Shown one piece after another: positions 16,456 to 25,530 of a stretch of 38,186 nucleotides of DNA. Each line of letters begins with the position of its first letter. The first letter of the stretch is position 1. Origin of the DNA: Prevotella sp. (lineage in GTDB: Bacteria; Bacteroidota; Bacteroidia; Bacteroidales; Bacteroidaceae); contig JAFLSE010000004.1 in assembly GCA_022511075.1 (NCBI GenBank), forward strand, positions 1 through 38,186. Reading direction: 5' to 3'. The notes under the pieces were generated by a model that saw nothing but the letters and a program-made list of their open reading frames with translations, ran no database searches and was not told the DNA's origin. Position numbers and translations under genes: made by a program.

Positions 16456-17782
16456 CCTGCGCCATCATGGCGTTTGCCACTTTCATAAATCCGGCTATGT
16501 TAGCACCCTTTACATAGTCTATATAGCCGTTGTCCTGTCTACCGTATTTCACGCATTGCTCGTGTATGGAGTGCATTATGCGGTGCAGTTTCTCGTCAAC
16601 CTCTGCCTCGCTCCATGTCAGTCGCATTGAGTTCTGCGTCATCTCAAGTCCTGATGTTGCCACACCGCCGGCATTAACGGCCTTGCCCGGTGCAAACAGC
16701 ATTCCAGCCTCGATAAACTTGTCCACAGCCTCTGCCGTGCAGCCCATGTTACTCACCTCTGCTATACACAACGGCTTGTTGGCAAGCAGCATGTCGGCAT
16801 CTTCGGCACTCACCTCGTTCTGCGTAGCGCAAGGCAGTGCAATGTCGCACTTAACCTCCCACGGACGCTTGCCGGGATAGAACGTTGCTTCGGGGAACTC
16901 CTGTGCGTATGGCTCGCATACGTCGTTGCCGCTCGCACGAAGTTCGAGCATATAGTCAATCTTCTCGCCGCTTATGCCTTCAGGGTCATAGATATATCCG
17001 TCGGGGCCGGAGATGGTTATCACCTTCGCGCCAAGTTCGGTAGCCTTCTTCGCTGCTCCCCATGCCACGTTGCCGAATCCGCTCAGTGCCACGGTCTTTC
17101 CCTTTATGTCAATGCCGTGTGTCTGCAGCATCTCGTTTACGAAATAGAGTGCGCCATAGCCTGTAGCCTCGGGACGTATGCGGCTGCCGCCCCATTCTAA
17201 CCCTTTGCCCGTAAGCACTCCGTTCCACTTGTGCGTCAGCTTCTTGTACATACCAAAGAGATAGCCAATTTCTCTTGCTCCCACACCAATGTCGCCTGCA
17301 GGCACGTCCTCGTCGGGACCGATAACCTTTACAAGTTCTGTCATAAACGATTGGCAGAAGCGCATAACCTCATTGTCGGAGCGACCGCGAATAGAGAAGT
17401 CGCTACCGCCCTTGCCGCCTCCCATAGGCAGCGTGGTAAGCGAGTTCTTGAATGTCTGCTCAAAACCGAGGAACTTCAATATAGACAAGTTCACCGAAGA
17501 GTGGAAACGCAATCCTCCTTTGTATGGACCGAGCGCGCTGTTGAACTGCACACGGTAGCCTATGTTCACGTGTACCTCGCCCTTGTCGTCGACCCATGGC
17601 ACGCGGAACGTTATCACGCGTTCCGGCTCTACGATGCGTTCAATAATCTTTGCACGTTCAAACTCTGGGTGCTGGTCGTATACATCCTTTACGGAGTTGA
17701 GCACCTCGCGCACAGCCTGCAAATATTCCAATTCGCCTGGATGCTTCTGCTCCAGTTGCTGCATTATTCTCTGTACATCCAT
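16445..17782 (-). CDS. gdhA: Glutamate dehydrogenase (hexameric, probably NADP-specific)
   Basis: The enzyme interconverts 2-oxoglutarate plus ammonia with glutamate. From the start used here it has 445 aa, the usual length of the hexameric 'small' class. Substrate-binding segments are KGGLRFH (88-94) and PMGGGKGGSDF (119-129, Lys124). Catalytic Asp164 sits in PAGDIGVG, and the dinucleotide fold is SGFGNVAWGAA (234-244). The open frame extends to 17845, but a strong promoter (17843-17874) overlaps that region, so the ATG at 17782 is used, with a leader of about 54 nt. In Bacteroidales such enzymes are central to ammonia assimilation. It is followed by rlpA with an 11-bp overlap. Confidence 0.95.
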   Translation of the reverse strand: MDVQRIMQQLEQKHPGELEYLQAVREVLNSVKDVYDQHPEFERAKIIERIVEPERVITFRVPWVDDKGEVHVNIGYRVQFNSALGPYKGGLRFHSSVNLSILKFLGFEQTFKNSLTTLPMGGGKGGSDFSIRGRSDNEVMRFCQSFMTELVKVIGPDEDVPAGDIGVGAREIGYLFGMYKKLTHKWNGVLTGKGLEWGGSRIRPEATGYGALYFVNEMLQTHGIDIKGKTVALSGFGNVAWGAAKKATELGAKVITISGPDGYIYDPEGISGEKIDYMLELRASGNDVCEPYAQEFPEATFYPGKRPWEVKCDIALPCATQNEVSAEDADMLLANKPLCIAEVSNMGCTAEAVDKFIEAGMLFAPGKAVNAGGVATSGLEMTQNSMRLTWSEAEVDEKLHRIMHSIHEQCVKYGRQDNGYIDYVKGANIAGFMKVANAMMAQGVV

Positions 17783-17842
17783 AATTATTGTAATTTTTAT
17801 AGTTTTAATATTAGGTTTTGTCTTTTTGTCATTCCGACGAGG

Positions 17843-17874
17843 CAAAAGTACGGTTTTTTATTGTAACAGCCAAA
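17843..17874 (-). promoter_or_regulatory. gdhA promoter
   Basis: Minus strand: TTTG (17874-17871), a 20-base gap, then TACTTTTG (17850-17843). This is a full match to the Bacteroidota consensus. Transcription would begin near 17836. Confidence 0.8.
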
Positions 17875-17941
17875 TAAAAGACTATATTTTTCAGTGTAGT
17901 GAGTTACTTTTTGTTAAAAACGATCGTAATACTTACAAAAG

Positions 17942-17975
17942 AAACTCCCCATAGCCGTTCTGCTATGGGGAGTTT
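17942..17975 (-). terminator. Rho-independent terminator of the ompA-like gene
   Basis: A perfect 14-bp stem (17942-17955 with 17962-17975) has a 6-nt loop and the arm core CTCCCCATAGC. On the minus strand it lies 25 bp after the OmpA-like stop and is followed by TCTTTTG, giving a T-rich exit. Confidence 0.85.
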
Positions 17976-18000
17976 ATATTCAATCAGTTTATCTTTATGC

Positions 18001-19116
18001 TTATTCAGCAATACAGATAGAAACACGGTTCATATCGTTGTCAGCGAACGGCTGTATGCGTGAACCTTTAGAATCGCTCACGATGCGGTCGCGGTCGATA
18101 CCGTAGTTCTGAACAAGAGCCTTAACAACAGAGTCTGCACGCTGTGCAGCAAGACGGTCGTTGATAGTGTTGTTACCTGTGCCTGCATCGGCATAACCAG
18201 TGATGCTAACCTTAGCCTCTGGATACTTGTTGAGGTAGTCGGCAATGTCCTTCACCTTCTGCATCTGCTCATCGGAGATGATGCTCTTGTTTATCTTGAA
18301 GAAGATATCGCGGCGCAGAGGCTCAATCTTCACAACCTCTTCTACTACAACCTCTTCTACTACTGGGGCAGGAGCAGGTGCTGGAGCAGGCTCCTCAACA
18401 ACAGGAGCTGGTTTTTCTATCTTCTTATAAGTCTTGCCAAGGTTTATCTTAAGACCTGCAAGAGCATTGAAATACCAGTCTGGGTTACCAGCCTTCTTTG
18501 AGTTATACTTATCTGTTGTAATATTTGCATTACCCTCTATGCCGAGAGAAACAGCATCAGAAAGACGGAAATCAATACCAAGACCAGCACGACCTACAGG
18601 GCGAACTTTTGTGCCTTGCCAAATATATTCCATCTTATAGCCTTTGTTATACAAACTGTTTGCCTCGTCATTTCCCCATGAAATGTTTGCAGCACCACCA
18701 AGGAATGCAGTAACGTTGAGCACACGCTTAGGATTCCATCCGCACAATGCATTGGAAAGATTGAACATAAGATCGATACCTGGAGCCACATACTTGTACT
18801 TGAAGGTAGCATTTGCAGGACCAGATCCCACATCTACTCCATTATATCCACCCTTGCTTTGCCATGCATTGGCAGCGAGGCGAGCAGCAAACCATGGGTT
18901 AAACTGGTAACCAAGACCAACCTGCACATTTGGAGAGATAAGGTCACTGAACTTTGCCTCACCAACAGTGTGTTGTGCCCCACCTTGCAACTGCAGGAAT
19001 GCGTGCTTCTGGAACTGATACTCATTGCCTTCCTTATCGGTATAAGTGGCTTGAGCATTTGCCGCAGTTGCCGTCAATGCGAACAACGCTGCCGCTAAAA
19101 TTGATTTAATCTTCAT
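18001..19116 (-). CDS. OmpA-family outer membrane protein
   Basis: A 371-aa protein joining an outer membrane barrel to a peptidoglycan-binding domain. The signal peptide covers 1-21 (ending NA before Gln22). About 30-230 is an eight-stranded barrel-like region with alternating aromatic strands. A flexible linker of Pro, Ala, Val and Glu lies at about 235-266. The OmpA C-terminal domain (about 268-370) carries ITGYADAGTGN (305-315), NDRLAAQRADSV (319-330, including the ligand-binding Asp and Arg) and the end NRVSICIA. This type anchors the outer membrane to the wall and is usually abundant. It lies 22 bp after the multi-Ig gene and is followed by a strong terminator, so it closes that unit. 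Confidence 0.92.
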   Translation of the reverse strand: MKIKSILAAALFALTATAANAQATYTDKEGNEYQFQKHAFLQLQGGAQHTVGEAKFSDLISPNVQVGLGYQFNPWFAARLAANAWQSKGGYNGVDVGSGPANATFKYKYVAPGIDLMFNLSNALCGWNPKRVLNVTAFLGGAANISWGNDEANSLYNKGYKMEYIWQGTKVRPVGRAGLGIDFRLSDAVSLGIEGNANITTDKYNSKKAGNPDWYFNALAGLKINLGKTYKKIEKPAPVVEEPAPAPAPAPVVEEVVVEEVVKIEPLRRDIFFKINKSIISDEQMQKVKDIADYLNKYPEAKVSITGYADAGTGNNTINDRLAAQRADSVVKALVQNYGIDRDRIVSDSKGSRIQPFADNDMNRVSICIAE

Positions 19117-19138
19117 AATACTTAAATTTTATTTTATT

Positions 19139-21259
19139 TTACTTTATGATAATTTTCTTACCATTTACAATGTAAACGCCAGCCTTATTCATTGAATTCA
19201 CTCTGTTACCCGTAATTGTATAAATTACAGGCGCCATAGCATCCTTACTGATATCAGAAATAGCTGCAGCGGCATTGTTTACTCTTACCGTATAGGAAGT
19301 TTCTCCATTAACATGGCACTCTGAAACCTGTTCGCCCATGAGATACTTTCCGAAATCAGCATCACCAAAGGTTCTTGCAGGAATTACGTAAGTATATTGT
19401 GAGGCACGCAAATCACCAGCCTTTATAGGTGTATCGAATACCAATTTATATGCAGTAGCATTCTCCATTGGGAAATCGTTGACAGGAACAAAGTGACCAG
19501 TGAAAAGAGGCTCTCCTTTAAGACCACCAAAGTATACATCAGTAAGCATAAGCTCAACGGTCTGTTCGCTATTTGCATAGAATATCCGTTCACCATTATT
19601 ATGAAGCTTGTAGACTACCAAATCATTCAGGGAAACATCTGTCGTCGGATTTGGAACTTGATTCCATATTGCGAACGCTTGATATTCTGCGTCTTCGATG
19701 AAAATTGTACCGTTTTCATCATGTTTAACCTTCACATTGAATTCATATTCAAAACCCTTTACGTCAGCAGTATTTTCGCCATCAGCAGAATATGTAAATG
19801 CAGCATCGTCTACAGCCAATATATAGCCACCTTCTTCAAGTGTGCCGATATTTACAACAAAACAATTTGCAACATTTTCGTGTACCGTTACATCAACCTC
19901 AGCATCTTCCAAACTTGTACCATCAGCAAGCTTAAGGGAAATCTTGTCTGGATCTGCTAAAGTTACCACATTGTCTTCAAAAAGAGCGTTTGAGTCGTCA
20001 ACAAAAGTTATAATTAATTCGTTTGTAACATCCCCTTCAGGAGATATCACATATTTTAATTCAACTGGTTCCTGAGGTGTCGGATCTTCCTCTTCTACTC
20101 CAATTAAGTATTTTAATGTGAATTCTGGATTATAACGTTCATCGGTTCTACCATAGAAAGGATTAAATATGGTTCCTTCTGGAATAGTAACGGTATAGAC
20201 ACCTTCTTCCGTAAACTCACTTTGTAGATCATCCTTTACCTTCAGAACAACAGTTTCTTTGGCTTCGGCATTTGTTTCCATAACCATTGGCAATAATTTT
20301 TTGCCATCTTTATACAGCGTAAGTTCCGCTACTTCAGTTACTTTTCCAACTAAATTGGGGAAAGTCAATGTTATCACGCCTGGCAAAACTTCAACACTTC
20401 CTGTTTTAGGATCCACGCTGTCATACATAAATGTATTTTTAGGAGCCTCCACTTTAAATGTGTATGTCAATTCCTTGTTTTGATAACCGTCAGTACTTTC
20501 AAAGCTACGTACTGGTATTGTTATTGTATATTCGCCATCTTCCTCTATTGGTGTGTCAAGTGACAAAACAATTTTTTTCCCAGATGCCTCTGCTGTCATA
20601 CTTGCAGAGAAGTTCTCGCCCTCAATTTTAATTCCACTTGCATCCAGCACAGTCATAGTTTTATCGAATGTAAGAACAAGCTCATTAAACGATGGCAACG
20701 TTTCAACATTATCAATGCTTGTTGTTAAAGGCTCAAGAATATCTGAAGGAGTCGTATATTTTACAAAAACTTGATGAAATTGGGACGGAGTACCATTATT
20801 ATAAAAAGATATGTTGTCTACATTATCCTTTAAATACCAATGTTTCATCTCACCTCCTGTTTTTTCCCAATCAACTTTATCTTCTTGACCTGTCTTTATT
20901 CCCAATGAGCCAAGAATGTTATCTGTATAAGAGACATCTACTTCGTCGATAGTAGCATTATCAACAGTACTAAACGTTACTGTTGTGCCCACTGCCACTT
21001 GCAAATAATAATATGGAATATCGGTAACACTGGTGCATATTCGAGCTCCAGTTGAGGTTGCGGCAAAACTCATTCGAATACTTTTTTCAGAAAAAACAAT
21101 ATCATTTACCGATATGCTTATTCCCTTATCAGGAGATGGAGTAACAGAGGGTGTAAGCCCTTCTGGATTCGAAAAAACAAACACTGCAGTCTCCTGTTTC
21201 TGCCCAAACACATTTGCAGAAATAACTGCAAACATAAATAATAGCAATGCTTTTCTCAT
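19139..21259 (-). CDS. Secreted multi-Ig-like surface protein with type IX-like C-terminal tail
   Basis: A 706-aa exported protein whose specific role I do not recognise. The signal peptide is MRKALLLFMFAVISANVFG, with Gln next. A beta-rich N-terminal domain (about 20-165) is followed by at least three Ig-like or SbsA_Ig-like repeats of about 95-120 residues. Each repeat has 'LxLTFdktm...ANG/EDG.YTITIP...' features. The last 25 residues (ITGNRVNSMNKAGVYIVNGK and a Lys/Ile end) match the short sorting tails common in Prevotella, which suggests type IX secretion. The open frame begins at 21304, overlapping the upstream gene, but the ATG at 21259 gives the clean signal peptide and a 28-bp gap. 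A surface or matrix-binding function is inferred only. Confidence 0.78.
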   Translation of the reverse strand: MRKALLLFMFAVISANVFGQKQETAVFVFSNPEGLTPSVTPSPDKGISISVNDIVFSEKSIRMSFAATSTGARICTSVTDIPYYYLQVAVGTTVTFSTVDNATIDEVDVSYTDNILGSLGIKTGQEDKVDWEKTGGEMKHWYLKDNVDNISFYNNGTPSQFHQVFVKYTTPSDILEPLTTSIDNVETLPSFNELVLTFDKTMTVLDASGIKIEGENFSASMTAEASGKKIVLSLDTPIEEDGEYTITIPVRSFESTDGYQNKELTYTFKVEAPKNTFMYDSVDPKTGSVEVLPGVITLTFPNLVGKVTEVAELTLYKDGKKLLPMVMETNAEAKETVVLKVKDDLQSEFTEEGVYTVTIPEGTIFNPFYGRTDERYNPEFTLKYLIGVEEEDPTPQEPVELKYVISPEGDVTNELIITFVDDSNALFEDNVVTLADPDKISLKLADGTSLEDAEVDVTVHENVANCFVVNIGTLEEGGYILAVDDAAFTYSADGENTADVKGFEYEFNVKVKHDENGTIFIEDAEYQAFAIWNQVPNPTTDVSLNDLVVYKLHNNGERIFYANSEQTVELMLTDVYFGGLKGEPLFTGHFVPVNDFPMENATAYKLVFDTPIKAGDLRASQYTYVIPARTFGDADFGKYLMGEQVSECHVNGETSYTVRVNNAAAAISDISKDAMAPVIYTITGNRVNSMNKAGVYIVNGKKIIIK

Positions 21260-21287
21260 ATACACAATCGTTTTAAGGTATTTTTGT

Positions 21288-21788
21288 TTACTGCCTTGTT
21301 TCATCTATTTCGTCAGACGCGGTCTTTACGCACAAAAACCACTGTCCGTCAACTTTCACTGGATTAAACATATATGCCGTCTTTGCCGGTTCCTTCGTAC
21401 CAGCCTGTTCTGCTGTAGCAAAAACAACATCATATTTCACATCATTGCAGCCCTCAAGCTGAAACGAATAGTATTTTCTTGTATATTCAAGCACAGGATA
21501 TATAGTAAATGTCCTGCGATATTTCTTTGCAACCTCTTCGCTTAGAGGCTTTACCTCTTGGGTTGAATCGTTATATTCATAAAGCGATGCCAAAACATCT
21601 TCAATATGCTTACTTTTGAGATGCTCCATTGCCGTATCGCATATCTTAAGCATTTCAAGCGTATCTGTTTCCGTGAGACTATTGCGAAACTCTGCCACCT
21701 TTTCCTCACGAGTCTTGGTGTTTTTATTGCTGCACGCTACACTCATCATCAGAATCGCAGCAGCTATTAGTGCAAAATATATTTTCAT
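21288..21788 (-). CDS. Small lipoprotein, unknown function (possibly NTF2-like)
   Basis: A 166-aa lipoprotein with signal peptide 1-18 and lipid Cys19 in the context SerValAla-Cys. The mature part starts with a Lys/Glu-rich helix (20-80). A beta-rich half follows (about 95-155, YPVLEYTRKYYSF...KYDVVFAT...AYMFNPVKVDGQWFLCV). The closing 'VdGqWfl' strand resembles NTF2-like Bacteroidota lipoproteins, but this is a loose likeness. It is 28 bp ahead of the multi-Ig gene and probably cotranscribed with it and the OmpA-like gene. No promoter match was found between it and the terminator at 21809-21841. Confidence 0.7.
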   Translation of the reverse strand: MKIYFALIAAAILMMSVACSNKNTKTREEKVAEFRNSLTETDTLEMLKICDTAMEHLKSKHIEDVLASLYEYNDSTQEVKPLSEEVAKKYRRTFTIYPVLEYTRKYYSFQLEGCNDVKYDVVFATAEQAGTKEPAKTAYMFNPVKVDGQWFLCVKTASDEIDETRQ

Positions 21789-21808
21789 AAAACGTATTTG
21801 TTAAAAAC

Positions 21809-21841
21809 AGAGGGTGTGCCGCTCTTAAGGACACACCCTCT
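21809..21841 (-). terminator. Rho-independent terminator of the DUF4988-type gene
   Basis: A 10-bp perfect stem (AGAGGGTGTG at 21809-21818 with 21832-21841) has further CC/GG pairing near the loop. It lies 38 bp after the stop at 21880. On the minus strand the hairpin is followed by CTGTTTTTAA. Confidence 0.8.
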
Positions 21842-21879
21842 ATATTTAGAGCTTTAGATGTTTTTATTCATCTTAATGA

Positions 21880-24800
21880 TTAGTTACCCTCTGTACGTAT
21901 AACAGGAACAAGTACTTCTGTTTTGAACTTACCCCACTCATACTCGACTGTTATAGGTATTATCACATCAAAGTCTGTAACGTTCGCACCGTTATTCTCA
22001 TAGTAGAGAACACCAAACAGTTCCTTGTTTGCTTCCATGTAGCTTACAAGAGCGCGATTCATATCTGACCTGTTATAAGAACTCAAGTTGAAAGGATAAG
22101 TTACAGAACCCTGAGTAAACGTACTTGGAGCGTTATAGCAATAGAAACGTACAGCCGATGATATCTCACTCATCTTAACCCATGTATCCTTGCTGCTTTG
22201 GTTCATGTTGGTCTTCATGTTAGCAGGAGTTACATCAATTGTGATTGCATGAACATTGTAGTATGCCCAGAACCACTGCTGATCGCCCCACATATAACCA
22301 ACTTTCGGACCACGCCAGTCATACAACCTCAAGAGATCGTACATATAGATGTAGTTACCCTCTGTCTTAGCGTCAATAACTGGTTCAGCAGCCTTTGTTT
22401 CCAAATTGATAGGACGCTGCCAGCTTACAAGGAATAAGCCATCCTCAACTTGCTCTGCAATATCACACTTGTTTGCAGAAACAACACCTAACCATGAACG
22501 CAGCTCAGTATTGATGTTTGCATGGTTTTCTTCATAACCAATAGCATTGAGAACATCCTCTACTTCTTCTGATGAATTATGACTCACACTATGACTTACA
22601 TGGATAAGAGTTATTTCACCTGTAGTCTGATTCAGCTCAGCAATCCTTGTATATACATTACGAGTACCGTTATTATATACAGCATACAAGTATTTATTTC
22701 TAAATGCACCCTTGTCGTAGTCAATTGCACACATATTCAAGATTTCATTAAGAGTTTCCCTTGTATAAGTATGCTTGTTCGCTACAGGAGTTGTTACATA
22801 CTTGCAGAACAGCTGATCCCAATTAGTGTCAGTATCTGAAGACTTTGATGTAATGGTATATTTCTTACCATTCTGTGCTATAATCTCATAAGCCTCTGGT
22901 ACAAAGTAGTACTTGTGAACACCAGTAATGCTCTCAGTATTCTTAACCAATCCATCTCTTACACTTTGGCTAATAATCTTAATGTCATTGCCAGAAATAG
23001 GCTCGTGAGCGTCAATTACAAACGCTTCCCAACCATTGTCATTTCCATCAAGACCAAACCAATATTCGTTGATCTTTTCACCGAACTTAGTCTTAGAGAT
23101 ATTTGCACGAGTCAGATTAACTGTCATCTTAATATAAACGTACTCATACGGAGCATCCAAACGCTTAGCTTTGTAGCGGATGTAACGAACTACCTGAACT
23201 GGGAAAGTCTTACTATCATGAGTCAATTCTTCGAGTTCCTCAGCACTGAGTATCCACCTGAATGTATGGTTTGTAAGACCAGTTGTATTTGGATTGTAGA
23301 TAACTGTGCCAAGATGGTCATCAACTTCATTCTCTGCAGTTGCATCGGTAACAGTCTTGAAGATACGCATCAAATTGCCTCCGCCACGAGTCAGAAGATC
23401 AGCCTCATACAACAAGTCAAATCTTTCCTTCTCCATGTTATTCAATGACTGTGTGAGAACATAGTCATTGAACTGTGACCAGTTAGTCTCAAACACGTCT
23501 GCATCGTTGCACAAATCAAATTCTGCATTTTGTGCAGGATAAAGAGTAATCTCCTTATTCTCCTTAACAACAGGCTGCTCTGTGATATGAATAAGAATAT
23601 AACCATCGAGAACAACATCACCATCAAGAGTCTTAACAAGAACCTGAACCAATGGCTGACGGTCTACAGAAGATGCAGACTCTTCTGGCTGAGGATTTCC
23701 TGCGTGATCAACGTTCCATGCACGAACCTGGCCTTTGCTCTGATCAACCCATTTAGCATACTTGCTGTCTACAGTCTCGTTGGTATCAACTTGATAGTAA
23801 ACAAGGTTGAACTCATACCTCAAGCCCCATTTTGCTTCCTCACCATACTTCCACTCGCCAAGAGTAAATTTGCGATCCTTAATATTTTCTCTCATATAGT
23901 GGATGCTAACATAGTCGCTTATAGTAATACCATTTGCATCGTTATAAGCCATTGCAAGAGCAGCTTCATCCTTGAGAGCTTCCTCTGGAGAATCCCAAAT
24001 ATGAATTAATTCGTGACACTCCTTACCATTTTCATCACCCCAATTAGAAGCTGTTGCAGCTTTCCTACGACCATAATTAGGCTGCTTATGCCATACCAGA
24101 CCAGCAAGGTAAACCTTTTCATCCTTTAACAAAGCATAATCAGATGTTACAACAGCTTTCTCACCATCAGGAGTTACAGTATATGCCTGAAGAGCAACAG
24201 TGTTGTCACCTTCGTTAACGGTCAAATCTGTCGGAGTGCTGTTCAGCAATTCAGGATGCTCAATCTGCAAACCAACAGTAAGAATACCATCCTTATTTTT
24301 AAATACAGTCTCACCTGCAGCATCCTTCTCTGGTGAAGTTACATTGAGCTTATCAGCAGCAGCACGAGTATTCATATAAATTACATCTGGCTCGAGAACG
24401 TTGAAGCCCACGATGTCTGCATACTCTGTATTTGCATTTGATGGATTCAAATGATAGTCAACCGGCCATACGGGACCATAAACAAATTTCTTAGTTGTTG
24501 TATGATTCTTTGAAGCATCATGAGTGTTGTCATTTGTCTCATAGAGATAGTCCTCATAGTGATTGGCAGTTATACCATGAGCTTTATCTTCATCTGTAAT
24601 CGTATAAGCTGTATAACGCTTACTGTTGTAGACGAACGACTCTGCGTCCTTTTTGTCCAAAATATCACCGCTCAAATAAGGATATACGATTGTCTCGATA
24701 CCGTCAAGATAGAGATGCGGAATGAACACAAGGCTGCGGAGGTTGCCTGAAAGTGAAATAACAATAGCCCCATCTACACCCTGCACTCCATAAAGTGTAA

Positions 24801-25305
24801 GATTCTCGTTATCCAGCGTAGCTGTGATAGTGCCAGGAGCAAGGAAAGAAATAGTTGTAGATTCAACTTTCTGACCATTCTGATAGATGTCGAAGCAACC
24901 CGTCTCTGGGTTAGGCACATAGTATTTACCATCTGCACCCTGGGCACCGCTACCGCCGGCGCTACCATCAGTACCAACAGCCTTCCACTGTGTCTTCACA
25001 CCATCCTTATACCAATATCCATCATCGCCAATGGTCCAGGCAGCACCGTCCTTACCATTTTTGATGTTGAAAGAATTACCGTTGCTAAGTCCAACAGTAA
25101 CGCCTTCGCTTGTAGTAGTTACGCTGGTTATGACACTACCACTCTGAATCAAAGCCTGAATCTGCCTGATTGCCTCAGAGTTAGCATCAACCTGCTTTTG
25201 CAGATTGTTGATGTCATCATCGTAATCTTTACAAGCCGTAAATGTACTTGTCACACCGCCCAAAAGCGCTGCAAAAAGCAAAGAACTTAAAAATTTCTTT
25301 TTCAT
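21880..25305 (-). CDS. Very large surface lipoprotein with DUF4988/PL29-N-type N-terminus
   Basis: An 1141-aa lipoprotein with signal 1-24 and lipid Cys25, followed by KDYDDD. That acidic cluster is of the kind that sends lipoproteins to the cell surface in Bacteroidota. Next come a short coiled coil (about 31-55, INNLQKQVDANSEAIRQIQ) and a beta segment with GKDGAAWTIGDDGYWYKDG (84-102). A collagen-like Gly-rich stretch follows (GTDGSAGGSGAQGADG, 111-126), then YYVPNPETG. This N-terminal order matches proteins annotated as DUF4988 or PL29 family lyase N-terminal domain. The remaining roughly 950 residues are beta-rich and aromatic and show no catalytic motif I can name, so a lyase activity should not be assumed. 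It has its own strong promoter, a 5' leader hairpin and a terminator, so it is probably a monocistronic unit. Confidence 0.82.
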   Translation of the reverse strand: MKKKFLSSLLFAALLGGVTSTFTACKDYDDDINNLQKQVDANSEAIRQIQALIQSGSVITSVTTTSEGVTVGLSNGNSFNIKNGKDGAAWTIGDDGYWYKDGVKTQWKAVGTDGSAGGSGAQGADGKYYVPNPETGCFDIYQNGQKVESTTISFLAPGTITATLDNENLTLYGVQGVDGAIVISLSGNLRSLVFIPHLYLDGIETIVYPYLSGDILDKKDAESFVYNSKRYTAYTITDEDKAHGITANHYEDYLYETNDNTHDASKNHTTTKKFVYGPVWPVDYHLNPSNANTEYADIVGFNVLEPDVIYMNTRAAADKLNVTSPEKDAAGETVFKNKDGILTVGLQIEHPELLNSTPTDLTVNEGDNTVALQAYTVTPDGEKAVVTSDYALLKDEKVYLAGLVWHKQPNYGRRKAATASNWGDENGKECHELIHIWDSPEEALKDEAALAMAYNDANGITISDYVSIHYMRENIKDRKFTLGEWKYGEEAKWGLRYEFNLVYYQVDTNETVDSKYAKWVDQSKGQVRAWNVDHAGNPQPEESASSVDRQPLVQVLVKTLDGDVVLDGYILIHITEQPVVKENKEITLYPAQNAEFDLCNDADVFETNWSQFNDYVLTQSLNNMEKERFDLLYEADLLTRGGGNLMRIFKTVTDATAENEVDDHLGTVIYNPNTTGLTNHTFRWILSAEELEELTHDSKTFPVQVVRYIRYKAKRLDAPYEYVYIKMTVNLTRANISKTKFGEKINEYWFGLDGNDNGWEAFVIDAHEPISGNDIKIISQSVRDGLVKNTESITGVHKYYFVPEAYEIIAQNGKKYTITSKSSDTDTNWDQLFCKYVTTPVANKHTYTRETLNEILNMCAIDYDKGAFRNKYLYAVYNNGTRNVYTRIAELNQTTGEITLIHVSHSVSHNSSEEVEDVLNAIGYEENHANINTELRSWLGVVSANKCDIAEQVEDGLFLVSWQRPINLETKAAEPVIDAKTEGNYIYMYDLLRLYDWRGPKVGYMWGDQQWFWAYYNVHAITIDVTPANMKTNMNQSSKDTWVKMSEISSAVRFYCYNAPSTFTQGSVTYPFNLSSYNRSDMNRALVSYMEANKELFGVLYYENNGANVTDFDVIIPITVEYEWGKFKTEVLVPVIRTEGN

Positions 25306-25360
25306 ACGATAAAAATTAGTTAATAATATTATTTAAAATGTTTTTTCATCTCTATTTACA

Positions 25361-25392
25361 CCTCATACGACCACATTCTATGGTCGTAGAGG
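25361..25392 (-). promoter_or_regulatory. 5' leader hairpin of the DUF4988-type gene
   Basis: CCTC (25361-25364) plus TACGACCA (25366-25373) pair with TGGTCGTA (25381-25388) plus GAGG (25389-25392). This is a 12-bp stem with one bulged A and a 7-nt loop. It begins about 8 nt after the predicted transcript start and about 56 nt before the ATG. No T-tract follows it on the minus strand, so it looks like an mRNA-stabilising or regulatory stem and not a terminator. The gene-free stretch 25306-25530 otherwise holds the promoter and A/T-rich sequence. Confidence 0.65.
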
Positions 25393-25406
25393 TAGAAATT
25401 CCGTTG

Positions 25407-25438
25407 CAAATTTAGATATTTTTTTTTATTCCCACAAA
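25407..25438 (-). promoter_or_regulatory. Promoter of the DUF4988-type lipoprotein gene
   Basis: Minus strand: TTTG (25438-25435), a 20-base gap, then TAAATTTG (25414-25407), a full consensus match. Transcription would start near 25400, leaving a leader of about 95 nt that contains the hairpin at 25361-25392. Confidence 0.8.
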
Positions 25439-25530
25439 TTTTATATTGTTTTTTTCACAAAAAAATGATATTTCCTCATTCCGTGAATAGGTTTTAAGCA
25501 TTTTTAACCCAAACTTGCTACGAGAGCTGC

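Noticed and set aside
25449..25465. T7-CAC-A7 perfect inverted repeat
   Set aside because: An A/T homopolymer stem in very A/T-rich intergenic DNA. It is weak thermodynamically and likely a by-product of composition, upstream of the -33 box.
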